Assembly (NCBI GenBank): GCA_937885575.1
Contig: CALABO010000013.1
Span: 48,393 to 112,392 of the forward strand
Source: an uncultured Pseudomonadota bacterium
GTDB taxonomy: Bacteria > Pseudomonadota > Alphaproteobacteria > Rs-D84
DNA length: 64,000 nt
Reading direction: 5' to 3'
The translations under genes and the position numbers were made by a program. The notes under the pieces were generated by a model. The model was given only the letters and a program-made list of their open reading frames with translations, ran no database searches and was not told the origin of the DNA. Positions 8,449 through 16,624 of this stretch are shown one piece after another (position 1 is the first letter of the stretch; each line of letters starts with the position of its first letter).

Positions 8449-9143
8449 TGTTCCCTGTACGCGTTAAATTCCGCCACATAAAACCCAAGTGTCTGGGGAT
8501 ACCGCTGTGCATCGCGCGCAATTTTGACATACGCAATCACATCAAAATCGCCGTTCAAATTCGACCGCACCGATGTCCGCACGACCCAGGTTCCGCCATC
8601 TTTGGTTGTTTCGCCATTGGGCATAACACTAATTTTTTTCGTATCAACATACCAACGTTGCCCCATAGATTCATACGACCGATACATCGGCAAAACCTTT
8701 TCGACAAAGGAACGAAACATATTGTCGCCCGCCATACAATAAAGGTCGCAACCGGCATCCGATTCAAAAGTGTTGCTTATGCGGTCGGCGCAATCGGCAC
8801 CCCGATTACACGTCGCCCAATTTTTTGCATTCAATGTCGGGTTATCGGAAATAGTGAACCATTTTTTCGTAAAAATCCCGGCCAATGCACGCTGGGCTGA
8901 ATCATAATACGGCACAACGATATTCGGCCGAACCTGGCCCACCAATTGCCAATTTCCGCGCATACCATCAACATAAATCACATACGGACTGGCGGTGCGG
9001 CTGTTCTGCAACCAAGGTATCGCGACACAGCATGCGATGGTTAAAAAGAACGCAACCATCACCCACACGCCAAACGTGCGGGAAATCGCAACCCGTTTCC
9101 CTGCGGGAAATGCGGGCGTATCAAAATCTTCTGGGTAATCCAA
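8445..9143 (-). CDS. Inner-membrane protein with possible VirB8/DotI-like domain
   Basis: A 232-residue protein: short cytosolic N-terminus, one transmembrane helix at about 24-44 (WVMVAFFLTIACCVAIPWL), and a periplasmic domain with four cysteines in two close pairs (TCNRGADCADR and GCDLYCMAG). The end (RDAQRYPQTLGFYVAEFNAY) recalls the last strands of VirB8/DotI-type proteins. Together with the following gene it would give two VirB8-like components side by side. This is an inference from topology and the C-terminus, not a firm family match. Confidence 0.45.
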   Translation of the reverse strand: MDYPEDFDTPAFPAGKRVAISRTFGVWVMVAFFLTIACCVAIPWLQNSRTASPYVIYVDGMRGNWQLVGQVRPNIVVPYYDSAQRALAGIFTKKWFTISDNPTLNAKNWATCNRGADCADRISNTFESDAGCDLYCMAGDNMFRSFVEKVLPMYRSYESMGQRWYVDTKKISVMPNGETTKDGGTWVVRTSVRSNLNGDFDVIAYVKIARDAQRYPQTLGFYVAEFNAYREQ

Positions 9144-9171
9144 AGTTCCCCCCTACGCGGCGCGATGTCCC

Positions 9172-9318
9172 CTATGCGCGATAAACCATAATGCATGCGC
9201 ACGGACTAAGTTTTAATTCGTTTGTGTCATAACCAATTCCAACCGGTTCGCGGTCATAAATCTGGCCACAGCCAGCAAGCGTCAGTCCCAAAAACATGGC
9301 AAGTATAAACTTTTTCAT
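9172..9318 (-). CDS. Small lipoprotein, VirB7-like candidate
   Basis: The product starting at the ATG at 9318 is 48 residues: a lipoprotein signal peptide with lipobox LTLAGC (Cys near residue 18) and a mature part of only 31 residues with a CAC pair near the end. A strong AAAGGGGGAAAGTG ribosome-binding site precedes this ATG, so an upstream in-frame start is rejected. Size and position next to two VirB8-like proteins recall VirB7, the small outer-membrane lipoprotein of type IV secretion; this is an inference. Confidence 0.6.
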   Translation of the reverse strand: MKKFILAMFLGLTLAGCGQIYDREPVGIGYDTNELKLSPCACIMVYRA

Positions 9319-9390
9319 CACTTTCCCCCTTTGTTTTTTTTGATTATAAAAAAATCTTCCGCCCCCGGTCAAGTGTAAATAAAAGGTAAG

Positions 9391-11649
9391 TTAAAACTGG
9401 GTTTCAAACGAAAGCAAGAATCGGCGCTCACGGTCATGCGGGCCGGTTTTTAGTGGCCAACCCCAACTGAAATTCATCGGCCCCATCGGCGTGTTCCAAT
9501 ATATACCAAACCCCGCGGATGTGCGCCACCCACTTTCGATATAATTCGGTTGCCCAAGGTAAGTATCCTCACGCGCCGGCGGTTTACCGAGTATTCCATA
9601 GTCCATAAACACAAAACCCTTTATTTGATATTCGTCCGGAATAAATATCGGGAAATTTAGTTGCGTTGAACCGTTCGCCTTCCACATACCGCCCAATGAA
9701 TATGACGGGTATGCCCAATTACGACTGCCCACGCCGGCGACATCAAACCCGCGCAGTGATTCGCCACCCAAAAAGTACCGATACACACGCGGCACATAAT
9801 CGCCACCAATCGTTTGAATATAACCAAATTCCAGTGAAGAACGCAATTGCCACCGGTCGTCCCAAAAATTCACCATTCCAATCACATCGGCATTATACCG
9901 GAAAAATTCTTCCGTTCCGCCAAAGCCGGTATATGCCACGCCGATATTTCCAACGATGCCGGTGTGTGTGTTCTGTTCAAAATTCGTATTCAAATTATGA
10001 TACTTGAAATACGTCCCCAGTGTATATAGCGTTGCATCGCGCCAGCCACCTTCTTGCAAATCATAGTTTTGATCGAACGCGGCCGAAAGGCGTAAAACCT
10101 GGGTCCAATGGTCGGTCAGTTGCCACCCAAGCCGCCCCGCCACCGTAAGTGAATCGCGGTCGTATCCAAAACCACCAAGTTTTTTATAGTTATACATTGT
10201 GTACGACACATCAAATCCGGCCGACAGCGCACGCCCAAACAGGAACGGTTCAGTGAAACTGAACAACGCCTGCTTTTGATATTGGGCAAGTGACCCACGC
10301 AACTGCACCGTTTGGCCGCGGCCCATAAAGTTATTTTCCGTAATGCCCGCATCAACCATAAATCCGTTTATATTCGACCAACCAAACCCGCCGGAAAGTT
10401 CGCCCGTCGGTTGTTCTTCAACCTTGATATCCAAATTCATCATATTCGCGTCGGGAATCCTGCTCGGCACCATTTGAACATCTTTGAAATAGCGCGTGCG
10501 CATCAAACGTTGCCGACCTTGCTCTATCGTCTGCAGTGAAAACGGGTCGCCCGCGCGCATCGGAATCAACTGATTTATCACGGAATCAAACGTCCGCACA
10601 TTGCCAAGAATATTGATAGAATTCAAATAAATTCGATTTGTTTTTTGTATTTTGAACTTCAAATCAATCGTGCGCGTGTCATCGTTTTTCTGTGGAATCG
10701 GGTCAACACTTATAAACGCGTATCCATAGTCCGCAACCGCACCACGAAGCGCGGAAATTGTTGCCTCTACCGCATCAACATTATATGTGTCGCCGGTGGA
10801 AATTTTCATAACATCGAATAACTCTTTGTCCGCAACATCTGAAAAAGGATTATCCAATTCAACCTTGCCAATCTTGTACTTTTCGCCTTCGTCCACATTA
10901 AATACAACCGAATAAAATTGCCGATCGGGCGTAAATGTTCCCTTGGCGCTTTTAACCTGAAAATCAACATAACCGTTACGCAAATAAAATTGACGCAGCA
11001 TTTGTTGGTCGTATTGAATTCGGTCTTCATCATAGACATCAAATTGCGACATAAAACGCCACCACGCGTGCTCGCGCGAAAGAATTTCCCCGCGCAGTGT
11101 CCGGTCACTAAACCGTTCGTTGCCTTCGAATTCAATTGTATCAATATATGTCGGATGACCTTCGGTAATTTCATAGACAACATTCACGCGATTATCATCA
11201 AGCAAGATTTTTTGTGGTTCGATTTTCGTGCCAAAAAAACCCTTGCGCTGGTAAACCGTAAGCATACGGCCGACATCCGCGCCGATAACGGATTCATCAA
11301 ACGCGGAACGTTCCGCAAGTTTGATTTCCTTTTTCAAATCATCGGTTGAAACCTCATCATTACCCTCAACCGTCACCATGTTTACAATCGGTGCCTCGGT
11401 CACGCGAATTTCCAACACATCGCCAACTGTTTTAACCGAAACCTTGGAAAAATATCCGCTTTCTTGCAATTTTTTTGCGATTTGATTTGCGCGTTCCGTG
11501 CCGACATTTTCCCCGCGCTTTACCTCCGCCAGAATCCGGACAGATTCCGCATCCATACGCTTGTTGCCAATAACATCAATGCGCGAAATACCCGCGTGCG
11601 CCACGCCAGCCATAAACAACATCAAACACAAAACAATCTTTTTCATCAT
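9391..11649 (-). CDS. bamA: Outer membrane assembly factor BamA (Omp85)
   Basis: Central component of the BAM complex that folds beta-barrel proteins into the outer membrane. The 752-residue product has a signal peptide (KKIVLCLMLFMAGVAHA), five POTRA domains (about 20-420, first one ISRIDVIGNKRMDAESV) and a C-terminal 16-strand barrel with the RGF-type loop motif (GGESLRGFDVAGVG) and terminal Phe (SFETQF). It lies downstream of rseP with a 4-nt overlap, as in many alphaproteobacteria, but the lpxD-fabZ-lpxA-lpxB genes usual after bamA are absent here. bamD is at 29.3 kb. Confidence 0.97.
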   Translation of the reverse strand: MMKKIVLCLMLFMAGVAHAGISRIDVIGNKRMDAESVRILAEVKRGENVGTERANQIAKKLQESGYFSKVSVKTVGDVLEIRVTEAPIVNMVTVEGNDEVSTDDLKKEIKLAERSAFDESVIGADVGRMLTVYQRKGFFGTKIEPQKILLDDNRVNVVYEITEGHPTYIDTIEFEGNERFSDRTLRGEILSREHAWWRFMSQFDVYDEDRIQYDQQMLRQFYLRNGYVDFQVKSAKGTFTPDRQFYSVVFNVDEGEKYKIGKVELDNPFSDVADKELFDVMKISTGDTYNVDAVEATISALRGAVADYGYAFISVDPIPQKNDDTRTIDLKFKIQKTNRIYLNSINILGNVRTFDSVINQLIPMRAGDPFSLQTIEQGRQRLMRTRYFKDVQMVPSRIPDANMMNLDIKVEEQPTGELSGGFGWSNINGFMVDAGITENNFMGRGQTVQLRGSLAQYQKQALFSFTEPFLFGRALSAGFDVSYTMYNYKKLGGFGYDRDSLTVAGRLGWQLTDHWTQVLRLSAAFDQNYDLQEGGWRDATLYTLGTYFKYHNLNTNFEQNTHTGIVGNIGVAYTGFGGTEEFFRYNADVIGMVNFWDDRWQLRSSLEFGYIQTIGGDYVPRVYRYFLGGESLRGFDVAGVGSRNWAYPSYSLGGMWKANGSTQLNFPIFIPDEYQIKGFVFMDYGILGKPPAREDTYLGQPNYIESGWRTSAGFGIYWNTPMGPMNFSWGWPLKTGPHDRERRFLLSFETQF

Positions 11650-12701
11650 AGCCCAAACACCCGTGCGATATCATTCCACATAGTCAGCATGAACACAAAC
11701 CCAAGGAAAATCCAACCGCACACGATTACGATTTCCATTCCCTTGCCACCCAACTTTTTGCGTGTCACCAATTCAATAAGCAATATCAGCAAATATCCGC
11801 CGTCCAACACCGGCAACGGAAGTAAGTTTATCACGCCCAAATTCACGGACAGCAACGCGATAATAGATAACAACGCAAAGAATCCCGCCGCCAATGCCTG
11901 GCCAGATACCTGGGCAATTGTGATGAATGAACCCAATTGTTTCGAAGACCGATCGCCGGTTATGATTTGTTTTAACACAACAACCAATGTCCGCGATTGA
12001 TAATATGTTTCGCGCGCACCGGCATACAATGCGCCAAAGAAACCCTTTTTGCGCAACTCTGTCCGACTTCCGTCCGCAACAAGTCCCCACCGCGACGCGG
12101 GGCTAAGTTTTACATTAACGATTTCGCCATCGCGCGCAATCACAACATCTGCATCATGCGTGCCGGCAAGTTCCTTGGCAATAACCAATTCGCCCCAGTT
12201 TGTAATATCCGCATCATCAATCTTAACTATAACATCGCCCGGTTTAACGCCGGCATTAAATGCGACACTTTCCTGAATAACCTGGCCCACGACGGGCAAT
12301 TGCACATCGCGCGGTTTGAACATAAATATCGCAGAATAAATTGCCCACGCCAAGACAAAGTTCATAAACACGCCCGCGCCGATTATAATAAATTGCTTCC
12401 ACGCCGGCGCGGAAAGGTAATGCCCAACCTTTTTTTCTTTTGGCAATTCGTTATATTTTTTTCGGTTGAACATATCTTCTTGACCATAAATGGAGACATA
12501 TCCCCCAAGGGGCAGGCACGCAATCTTCCACACAGTTCCCTTTTTATCATGCCACTTTATAATCGCGGGGCCAAACCCAATAGAAAACGCATCAACGCGC
12601 ACGCCGGCCCACCGCGCCGCCAAAAAATGCCCCAGTTCGTGAATAAACACCACAACCCCAAGGACAATTAATAACGCAACAATCGTTGTTATCGTATGCA
12701 T
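11646..12701 (-). CDS. rseP: RseP-type site-2 intramembrane metalloprotease
   Basis: Zinc protease that cleaves transmembrane substrates such as anti-sigma factors and remnant signal peptides. The 351-residue protein has the HELGH zinc motif in the first helix (residues 21-25), one PDZ domain (about 125-200, PGDVIVKIDDADITNWGEL), and the second active-site segment LLPLPVLDGG with the Asp ligand near residue 300. E. coli RseP has two PDZ domains; one is normal for many alphaproteobacterial relatives. It lies between cdsA (12-nt gap) and bamA (4-nt overlap). The dxr gene usually found between cdsA and rseP is absent. Confidence 0.95.
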   Translation of the reverse strand: MHTITTIVALLIVLGVVVFIHELGHFLAARWAGVRVDAFSIGFGPAIIKWHDKKGTVWKIACLPLGGYVSIYGQEDMFNRKKYNELPKEKKVGHYLSAPAWKQFIIIGAGVFMNFVLAWAIYSAIFMFKPRDVQLPVVGQVIQESVAFNAGVKPGDVIVKIDDADITNWGELVIAKELAGTHDADVVIARDGEIVNVKLSPASRWGLVADGSRTELRKKGFFGALYAGARETYYQSRTLVVVLKQIITGDRSSKQLGSFITIAQVSGQALAAGFFALLSIIALLSVNLGVINLLPLPVLDGGYLLILLIELVTRKKLGGKGMEIVIVCGWIFLGFVFMLTMWNDIARVFGL

Positions 12702-12713
12702 TTTCTTTTCCCC

Positions 12714-13364
12714 CTATGCCAATATCAGCCAAATAAGCGGCAACACATAGACCCAACCGTCCATGCGGTCAATGATTCCGCCATGCGCACCAAGCACATG
12801 ACTAAAATCTTTTATCTTTAATCTGCGTTTTACAAAACTTGCGGTCAAATCGCCATATTGCGACAGTAACGAAACACTGATACCAATCCACAGCAACTGT
12901 GGCGCGAACACACCCATTGTCAAATTTCCATACAGAACCGCAACCGCCGTTCCGCCAATCACACCGAAAATTTGCCCGGCCCAGGTTTTATGTTCCGAAA
13001 TTCGTTCCCAAAGTTTATCGCCACCAATTATCCGCCCAAACAGCCACGCACAAACATCCGCCGCGCATATCACGCACAACACGAACAGCAACAACATCGG
13101 CCGATGGCCCAGTGTCAAAAGCGATACAAAATCAACACCAAGTAATGCAAGGAACAATCCGAACAGAACCAAATTTTTCAAACTAAACATAACCGCGCGT
13201 GGCGCATGCCAAAGGCAATATGCAATTTCGCCAATCATGGCAAGCCCAACAACGATGCAAAGCCAATAAACACCGTGAATTCCCAAAAACTCCAACCACG
13301 CGGCGATACCGATGACGAACGCCAAACCGGCCGCGACCAAAATCCTGTTCATTGTATCAGACAT
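12714..13364 (-). CDS. cdsA: Phosphatidate cytidylyltransferase CdsA
   Basis: Makes CDP-diacylglycerol from phosphatidic acid and CTP in the inner membrane, the precursor for all phospholipids. The 216-residue polytopic protein carries the family signature near the C-terminus: SFVKRRLKIKDFSHVLGAHG followed by GIIDRMD, with the conserved Lys-Arg, Asp and Asp-Arg-x-Asp positions. At 216 residues it is shorter than the E. coli enzyme (285), having lost N-terminal helices, as is common in alphaproteobacteria. It overlaps uppS by 8 nt. Confidence 0.93.
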   Translation of the reverse strand: MSDTMNRILVAAGLAFVIGIAAWLEFLGIHGVYWLCIVVGLAMIGEIAYCLWHAPRAVMFSLKNLVLFGLFLALLGVDFVSLLTLGHRPMLLLFVLCVICAADVCAWLFGRIIGGDKLWERISEHKTWAGQIFGVIGGTAVAVLYGNLTMGVFAPQLLWIGISVSLLSQYGDLTASFVKRRLKIKDFSHVLGAHGGIIDRMDGWVYVLPLIWLILA

Positions 13365-14127
13365 TTTTTACCCCCGATTTTTTGCCGGAATAATCCACCT
13401 TTTTCCCACCACCAAAGCGCCGATTGCGTTTTGCATATTCGTCCAAAACAAATTGCCAAAGTTTTTCGGACTTTACCAAATCCGGCCAATGCTCTGGCAC
13501 AAACAGCAATTCCGCATACGCCAATTTCCAAAGCAAGAAATTTGAAATCCTAAACTCATTACTTGTTCGCACCATTAAATCAATAGGTAACAAATCCCCC
13601 GTATCAAGGAAGGTTTCAAATGTTTCACGTGTGACCGGCGCGCCCGCATCAATCGCGGCATTTACGGCGTTCACAATTTCATCTTGGCCGCCATAATTTA
13701 ACGCAAACACAACCGTGCCACCGGTGTTTTCTGCGGATTTTTCTTCCAATTCATCGCACAGTTTTGCCAACCTTTTCGGCAATCTTTCGCGCGTTCCAAT
13801 TACCCGATAGCGCAGATTTTTTTCAATCGCATGTTTCAAATTCTTTTCCAATTCGGAATAGAATAAATCCATAAGGAAATCGACTTCTTCGTCCGACCGA
13901 TTCCAATTTTCGGTTGAAAATATAAAGAAAGTTACCGTCGTAACACCGCGCGCGATAAACCAATCAACCAAGTTTTCAAAATTTGAAATTCCGGCGCGAT
14001 GTCCCATCAGGGGCGGCAGTCCGCGCGCCTCGGCCCAGCGGCGATTCCCGTCGCAAATAAACGCAACATGCTTTGGAATCTTCACCGGTTGCGTGGCATT
14101 TTCCTTCTTTTTAAGTATTTTGAACAT
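13357..14127 (-). CDS. uppS: Isoprenyl transferase (undecaprenyl diphosphate synthase)
   Basis: cis-Prenyltransferase that extends farnesyl diphosphate to the C55 carrier used for peptidoglycan. The 256-residue product has the substrate motif AFICDGNRRWAEARG (catalytic Asp near residue 26), HRAGISNFENLVDW, the STENWNR segment, and RTSNEFRISNFLLWKLAYAE near the end. The usual IMDGNGRWA is here ICDGNRRWA; the Asp is kept. It sits between frr and cdsA, the common bacterial order. The extra N-terminal 15 residues and Lys-rich C-terminus are unremarkable. Confidence 0.95.
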   Translation of the reverse strand: MFKILKKKENATQPVKIPKHVAFICDGNRRWAEARGLPPLMGHRAGISNFENLVDWFIARGVTTVTFFIFSTENWNRSDEEVDFLMDLFYSELEKNLKHAIEKNLRYRVIGTRERLPKRLAKLCDELEEKSAENTGGTVVFALNYGGQDEIVNAVNAAIDAGAPVTRETFETFLDTGDLLPIDLMVRTSNEFRISNFLLWKLAYAELLFVPEHWPDLVKSEKLWQFVLDEYAKRNRRFGGGKKVDYSGKKSGVKNV

Positions 14128-14147
14128 TTTTTTCGCTTTTGGTTTAG

Positions 14148-14708
14148 TTAGACCGACATAATATCCGCTTCTTTCTGCTTTGCAATCGCATCAACCTCGG
14201 CCCCGCGCGCGTCAAACACCTTTTGCAGGTCTGATTCATATTTCCGCTGGTCATCTTCGGAAATTTCCTTGTCGGTGACGGCGCGTTTGATTTTGCCCAT
14301 CGCGTCTTGGCGAATATTGCGCATAGAAATTTTTGCTTCTTCGGCATATTTGCCCGCAACTTTGGTAAGTTCCCGCCGGCGCTCTTCGGTAAGTGGCGGC
14401 ATATTGATGCGGATAACCGCACCCGCACTCATCGGGTTCAAACCCAGGCCCGAATCACGAATCGCTTTTTCCACCGGCCCGACATTTGTCATATCCCAAA
14501 CAGTAACCGAAAGTGTCTGGTTATCCGGCGTTGATACGGTCGCCAATTGATTCAGCGGCATATCGGAACCATACGTTTGCACCCGCACGCCGTCAAGCAA
14601 ATGAACCGACGCCCGTCCGGTGCGCAACCCCGCATATTCCCCGCGCAAAACTTCGATAGTTTGTGCCGTTTTTTGTTCAATTTCTGATTTCAAAGATTGA
14701 TAGTCCAT
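14148..14708 (-). CDS. frr: Ribosome recycling factor
   Basis: With EF-G it splits post-termination ribosomes. The 186 residues match the family length: a three-helix bundle containing LRTGRASVHLLDGVRVQTYG, the hinge PLNQLATVSTPD, and the second bundle segment IRINMPPLTEERRRELTKVA. An AAGGAG-type site precedes the start. It is the first gene of the minus-strand frr-uppS-cdsA-rseP-bamA run; the usual tsf-pyrH neighbours upstream are missing and a divergent tRNA-Ala gene is found instead. Confidence 0.97.
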   Translation of the reverse strand: MDYQSLKSEIEQKTAQTIEVLRGEYAGLRTGRASVHLLDGVRVQTYGSDMPLNQLATVSTPDNQTLSVTVWDMTNVGPVEKAIRDSGLGLNPMSAGAVIRINMPPLTEERRRELTKVAGKYAEEAKISMRNIRQDAMGKIKRAVTDKEISEDDQRKYESDLQKVFDARGAEVDAIAKQKEADIMSV

Positions 14709-14750
14709 ATATAAATCTCCTTTATGTCAGGGACAGGTTAGCAAATACAT

Positions 14751-14779
14751 TTGACATTTGGCAAGAAGAAATATAAAAT
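14751..14779 (+). promoter_or_regulatory. Promoter of tRNA-Ala(GGC)
   Basis: A near-consensus sigma-70 promoter: TTGACA at 14751-14756, a 17-nt spacer, and TAAAAT at 14774-14779, starting about 14 nt before the mature tRNA. Confidence 0.8.
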
Positions 14780-14792
14780 AGGCATACTATAT

Positions 14793-14868
14793 GGGGTTGT
14801 AGCTCAGTTGGTAGAGCACTTGCATGGCATGCAAGGGGTCGTCGGTTCGAGTCCGATCAGCTCCACCA
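14793..14868 (+). tRNA. tRNA-Ala(GGC)
   Basis: A 76-nt cloverleaf beginning GGGGTTGTAGCTCAGTTGG with the T-arm GGTTCGAGTCC and an encoded 3' CCA. The anticodon stem CTTGC/GCAAG encloses loop ATGGCAT, giving anticodon GGC (14826-14828). A GC-rich hairpin (AGCCCGCAC/GTGCGGGCT, 14882-14907) follows, but it lacks a proper T-run. Confidence 0.96.
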
Positions 14869-14973
14869 CGAAATTTTGTTAGCCCGCACAAAAAGAGTGC
14901 GGGCTTAAAAAATTTCAGTGCCGCGGCTGAGTGCGCAAAGCGCACGAAGACGGGCGTAATCCCAGAAAAATAT

Positions 14974-15008
14974 TTGCAATCCGCGTTTTCCCGTCCTATA
15001 ATCCACTC
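14974..15008 (+). promoter_or_regulatory. Promoter giving a probably leaderless phosphatase mRNA
   Basis: TTGCAA at 14974-14979, a 17-nt spacer, and TATAAT at 14997-15002, only 6 nt from the ATG at 15009. Transcription should start at or next to the ATG, and there is no Shine-Dalgarno. Confidence 0.65.
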
Positions 15009-15620
15009 ATGTTGTATGCACTAAGACATTTTCCCACTGTAAAATCCCCCAATATAATTCAGGGAACGGACAATACAATTAAACTAAGCGATGTTGGCGA
15101 AGTCCAGGCGGCAAATCTTGCAACAAAGTTAAAACGTTTTAACTTGGAATATATAGTTTCGTCAAATATCACACGGGCGAAGCAATCCGCCGAAATCATT
15201 AGTTCTATGCTAAGAATCCCGATTAAATATGACAGTCGCCTAAATGAATATGATTACGGTATTTTGACGGGACACAGTGCAAAGGAAATATCCCCCGCCA
15301 CGTTACAAAATTTTCTTGTGAATCCGGTTGACGGTTTTGAAGCCGAACCTTTTGAAAATGCCTTTGTGCGGGTCGGCGATTTTCTTGAATCGGTTGATTA
15401 TGGCAAAAATATTTTGGCCATTACGCACAGCACAATTTTGTATTTTATGATGTGCTATTTAGAAGACAAGACCAAATTTGATGTATATTCATGTTGGGAA
15501 AAAAGACAAAATTATCCAATCAAAAATGGCGATGTTTTGCGCATCCGCAATCTGGAATCAGATATGCGAATACTTAGGAATACATATTTCTGTAAAATGC
15601 GCCCGCAACGCGGTTTATAA
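15009..15620 (+). CDS. Histidine phosphatase (phosphoglycerate mutase-like) family protein
   Basis: A 203-residue member of the histidine phosphatase superfamily: the catalytic His motif is ALRHFPT near residue 5 (RHF in place of the common RHG), followed by LSDVGEVQAANLATKL, SSNITRAKQSAEII, the acid residue in LNEYDYGILTG, and the second catalytic His in AITHSTIL. The substrate cannot be told from sequence; cobC-type, sugar-phosphate and small-molecule phosphatases share these motifs. The start at 15009 is chosen because the RH motif must be N-terminal and the promoter ends 6 nt before it. The 3' end overlaps the convergent exchanger gene by 6 nt. Confidence 0.85.
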   Translation: MLYALRHFPTVKSPNIIQGTDNTIKLSDVGEVQAANLATKLKRFNLEYIVSSNITRAKQSAEIISSMLRIPIKYDSRLNEYDYGILTGHSAKEISPATLQNFLVNPVDGFEAEPFENAFVRVGDFLESVDYGKNILAITHSTILYFMMCYLEDKTKFDVYSCWEKRQNYPIKNGDVLRIRNLESDMRILRNTYFCKMRPQRGL

Positions 15621-16547
15621 AAACAGGTATAAAACATACCCCGCATACGCAATCAAAAACAAGACACCGCCCACGCGCGACAACCGTGACCGTCGCGCCA
15701 CAAAAATCATTAGCATTGTGACCGCCAACAACGCCACCAACCCGTCCATCACAAATGCGCGTTCAAAGGGCAGGGGGCTTATTGCCGCCGTCGCACCCAG
15801 GACGAACAAAATATTGAAAATATTCGACCCAACGATGTTTCCAACCGCCATATCATATTCGTGCTTTAATGCCGCCGTAACACACACGACCAATTCCGGC
15901 AAACTGGTCCCCAACGCCACAAGTGTAAGTCCGATTACGCGTTCGGAAACGCCGATACGCACTGCGATATCTGTTGCGGAATCAACGGTTAGGTTGCTGC
16001 CGATAACAAGTGCGGCGATGCCGGCGACAATCATAACTATTGTTTCAACCATCGGAATTTTTCTGTATTCTTCTGCGGGTTCGTTTGATTTTTTTGCGAT
16101 AAAGATTGTGTAAATTATAAATCCAATAAACAGTGTCAAAAACATAGCCCCCGCCCCGCGCGAAATTTCCCCAAACCACAGGCCAATTAAACAGAGCATT
16201 AAAGTTATAATCCCAACAAACGGCAATTCAAAGAACTTTGTATTCTGGCGAATTGGCAACGCGGCGATAACGGCGGTAAGGCCAAGTATAAGAAAGATAT
16301 TTGTAATATTACTGCCGATTATATTCCCGATTGACACGCCGTCCGAACCGGCGATTGCGGCGGTGATGCTTATTGCGGCCTCTGGCGCACTGGTGCCGAT
16401 GGCGACAAGCGTTGTTCCAATTATAATCGGCGGAATGCCAAAGCGCCGCGCAACACCCGCCGCGCTGTCAACGAAAGTGTCTGCCCCGCGCACCAGCAAC
16501 ACAAAACCGACGACTAATAAAACAAAAGATATCAACATGTAAAACAT
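15615..16547 (-). CDS. CaCA-family Na+/Ca2+ exchanger-like protein (YrbG type)
   Basis: A 310-residue inner-membrane cation antiporter with about ten helices and two inverted alpha repeats: GTTLVAIGTSAPEAAISI with GNIIGSNITNIFLILG in the first half, and GLTLVALGTSLPELVV with GNIVGSNIFNILFVLG in the second. These Gly-Thr-Ser-x-Pro-Glu and Gly-Ser-Asn segments form the ion site in the family. The exchanged cations cannot be fixed from sequence. Length is normal for bacterial members. Confidence 0.93.
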   Translation of the reverse strand: MFYMLISFVLLVVGFVLLVRGADTFVDSAAGVARRFGIPPIIIGTTLVAIGTSAPEAAISITAAIAGSDGVSIGNIIGSNITNIFLILGLTAVIAALPIRQNTKFFELPFVGIITLMLCLIGLWFGEISRGAGAMFLTLFIGFIIYTIFIAKKSNEPAEEYRKIPMVETIVMIVAGIAALVIGSNLTVDSATDIAVRIGVSERVIGLTLVALGTSLPELVVCVTAALKHEYDMAVGNIVGSNIFNILFVLGATAAISPLPFERAFVMDGLVALLAVTMLMIFVARRSRLSRVGGVLFLIAYAGYVLYLFL

Positions 16548-16564
16548 CTTATCATAAAAACACT

Positions 16565-16592
16565 TTGTTTATAACAATTTTTATGATAAAAT
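16565..16592 (+). promoter_or_regulatory. Promoter of the 1371-residue protein gene
   Basis: TTGTTT at 16565-16570, a 16-nt spacer, and TAAAAT at 16587-16592. An AAGGGGGAA ribosome-binding site lies further down, just before the ATG at 16625. Confidence 0.5.
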
Positions 16593-16624
16593 ATAGGGAA
16601 CAAAAACGAAGGGGGAATTCTATC

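Noticed and set aside
14882..14907. Terminator after tRNA-Ala(GGC)
   Set aside because: The stem is good but is followed by TAAAAAATTT instead of a T-run, so I list it only as a hairpin within the tRNA entry.
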